Assembly (NCBI GenBank): GCA_900545655.1
Contig: UQZY01000061.1
Location: 1-5,438 of the forward strand
Length of the DNA stretch: 5,438 bases
Direction: 5' to 3'
From: an uncultured Oscillospiraceae bacterium
GTDB taxonomy: Bacteria; Bacillota; Clostridia; Oscillospirales; Acutalibacteraceae
In this document: in pieces, positions 5,084 through 5,438 of the stretch
Layout: each line of letters starts with the position of its first letter
How positions within the stretch are numbered: the stretch's first letter is position 1
Position numbers and translations under genes: made by a program
The notes under the pieces: generated by a model
Databases searched by the model: none
What the model saw: the letters and a program-made list of their open reading frames with translations, nothing else
Told to the model about the DNA's origin: nothing

Positions 5084-5173
5084 CAGGGGAAATGTCACGC
5101 AGTGACAAAAGGGTTGGGCGGCAGCACAGCGCACGCGTACCTCGAACCGTTCGAGTCCGTCAATTTGAGGCAC
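5058..5173 (-). repeat. 116-bp element with 10-bp terminal inverted repeats and three internal hairpins
   Basis: On the minus strand GTGCCTCAAA (5173-5164) pairs with TTTGAGGCGC (5067-5058), 10 bp with one wobble. Inside are three hairpins, each with a 3-base loop: CTCGAA/TTCGAG (5141-5155), TGTCAC/GTGACA (5093-5107) and TTCCCCT/AGGGGAA (5075-5091). The left part, GGACTCGAAC near 5147-5158, also resembles an inverted tRNA T-arm. The CCCCTGTCAGGGG and GTCAC-GCA-GTGAC modules resemble intergenic palindromic repeats of clostridial genomes, from memory and unchecked. The termini are partly tRNA-Asn derived. It may be a miniature mobile element or a folded RNA. Confidence 0.55.
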
Positions 5174-5210
5174 AAAAAAAGAACGTCCCATCGCAAGATG
5201 AAACGTTCTT
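5174..5210 (-). terminator. Intrinsic terminator of the tRNA operon
   Basis: On the minus strand AAGAACGTTTCATC (5210-5197), loop TTGC, GATGGGACGTTCTT (5192-5179) pair over 14 bp with two G-U pairs, followed by a run of seven T (5180-5174, counting from the stem end). The first stem base is the last A of the tRNA-Asn CCA, so the hairpin begins inside the mature 3' end. Confidence 0.92.
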
Positions 5211-5285
5211 GGCGCCTCAAACAGGACTCGAACCTGTGACACCGCGGTTAACAGCCGCGTGCTCTACCGACTGAGCTATTAAGGC
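5210..5285 (-). tRNA. tRNA-Asn (anticodon GTT)
   Basis: A complete 76-base tRNA. Acceptor GCCTTAA pairs with TTGAGGC (one T-G pair), discriminator G and encoded CCA. The anticodon stem CGGCG-type arm CGCGG/CCGCG holds loop CTGTTAA, anticodon GTT for Asn codons AAC/AAU. The T-arm is ACAGG TTCGAGT CCTGT. It is the last gene of a Lys-Glu-Asn tRNA operon, four bases after tRNA-Glu and directly followed by the terminator. Its 3' end is copied twice downstream (5056-5071 and 4785-4797). Confidence 0.97.
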
Positions 5286-5289
5286 ATTT

Positions 5290-5365
5290 TGGTGACCCGT
5301 ACGAGATTCGAACTCGTGTTGCCGGCGTGAGAGGCCGGAGTCTTAGGCCACTTGACCAACGGGCC
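5290..5365 (-). tRNA. tRNA-Glu (anticodon CTC)
   Basis: A complete 76-base tRNA. Acceptor GGCCCGT pairs with ACGGGTC (one G-T pair), discriminator A and encoded CCA. The anticodon stem CCGGC/GCCGG holds loop CTCTCAC, anticodon CTC, reading GAG. The T-arm is ACGAG TTCGAAT CTCGT. It lies 18 bases after tRNA-Lys and 4 bases before tRNA-Asn, so the three are one transcript. Confidence 0.96.
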
Positions 5366-5383
5366 TTATTGTTGTAAAAGAAA

Positions 5384-5438
5384 TGGTACACCATCAGGGA
5401 CTCGAACCCTGGACACCCTGATTAAGAGTCAGGTGCTC
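5384..5438 (-). tRNA. tRNA-Lys (anticodon CTT), 5' part outside the window
   Basis: The 3' 55 bases are present: D-stem end GAGC, anticodon stem CCTGA/TCAGG with loop CTCTTAA (anticodon CTT, reading AAG), T-arm CAGGG TTCGAGT CCCTG, acceptor strand ATGGTGT, discriminator A and encoded CCA. The 5' acceptor strand and most of the D-arm lie beyond base 5438, as must the promoter of the tRNA operon. Confidence 0.95.

Noticed and set aside
4785..5173. Known large RNA (RNase P, SRP, tmRNA, 6S, or tRNA-linked ROOL/GOLLD) in the gene-free stretch
   Set aside because: No conserved core such as the SRP GGAAGGAAGC tip or the RNase P core was found, and the region is too short for ROOL or GOLLD.
4735..5274. 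Plus-strand open frame of 179 codons across the tRNA-Asn region, ending with TGLEPVTPRL
   Set aside because: The TGLEPVTPRL string is the well-known false translation of the antisense strand of a tRNA 3' half. The frame crosses terminators, structured repeats and an intact tRNA, and has no ribosome binding site.

Overview
The window looks like a chromosomal fragment from a low-to-mid GC Firmicute, most likely a gut or rumen clostridium of the Ruminococcaceae/Oscillospiraceae type. This rests on purine-rich Shine-Dalgarno sites, sigma-A style promoters, CCA-encoding tRNA genes, an EFR1-type flavodoxin/ferredoxin protein, an SPFH protein beside an Arc-like repressor, and small structured intergenic repeats. 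The taxonomic call is inference from gene style. Every supported gene lies on the minus strand, so the region is read from high to low coordinates.

5438-5174: tail of a tRNA operon, Lys(CTT, cut by the window edge), Glu(CTC), Asn(GTT), closed by a strong intrinsic terminator whose stem starts on the last base of the tRNA-Asn CCA. 5173-4745: no protein gene. This stretch holds two further degenerate copies of the tRNA-Asn 3' end, each followed by its own hairpin, and two compact multi-hairpin elements, one of which interrupts a decayed tRNA-Asn. It is the most unusual part of the window.

4744-2038: an apparent three-gene operon behind an extended -10 promoter. It encodes a 123-residue four-helix membrane protein, an EFR1-family flavodoxin/ferredoxin protein, and a membrane-anchored surface protein with three fibronectin type III domains and a C-terminal transglutaminase-like catalytic domain. 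Gaps are 4 and 20 bases.

2037-112: a second operon with a near-consensus promoter (TTGACA, 17 bases, TATCAT with TG extension) overlain by a perfect palindrome. It encodes an SPFH/Band 7 membrane scaffold, a 67-residue ribbon-helix-helix protein (candidate autorepressor) and a 170-residue single-pass membrane protein that starts at GTG and has a possible internal promoter. 111-1: a weak hairpin, then the start of another gene with a good ribosome binding site; its N-terminal codons run into a GAGCC/GGCTC pentanucleotide tandem repeat that reaches the window edge, an arrangement typical of phase-variable genes.

Three of the apparent gene starts (170-aa protein, ribbon-helix-helix protein, 123-aa membrane protein) are corrected here to internal starts with proper ribosome binding sites.
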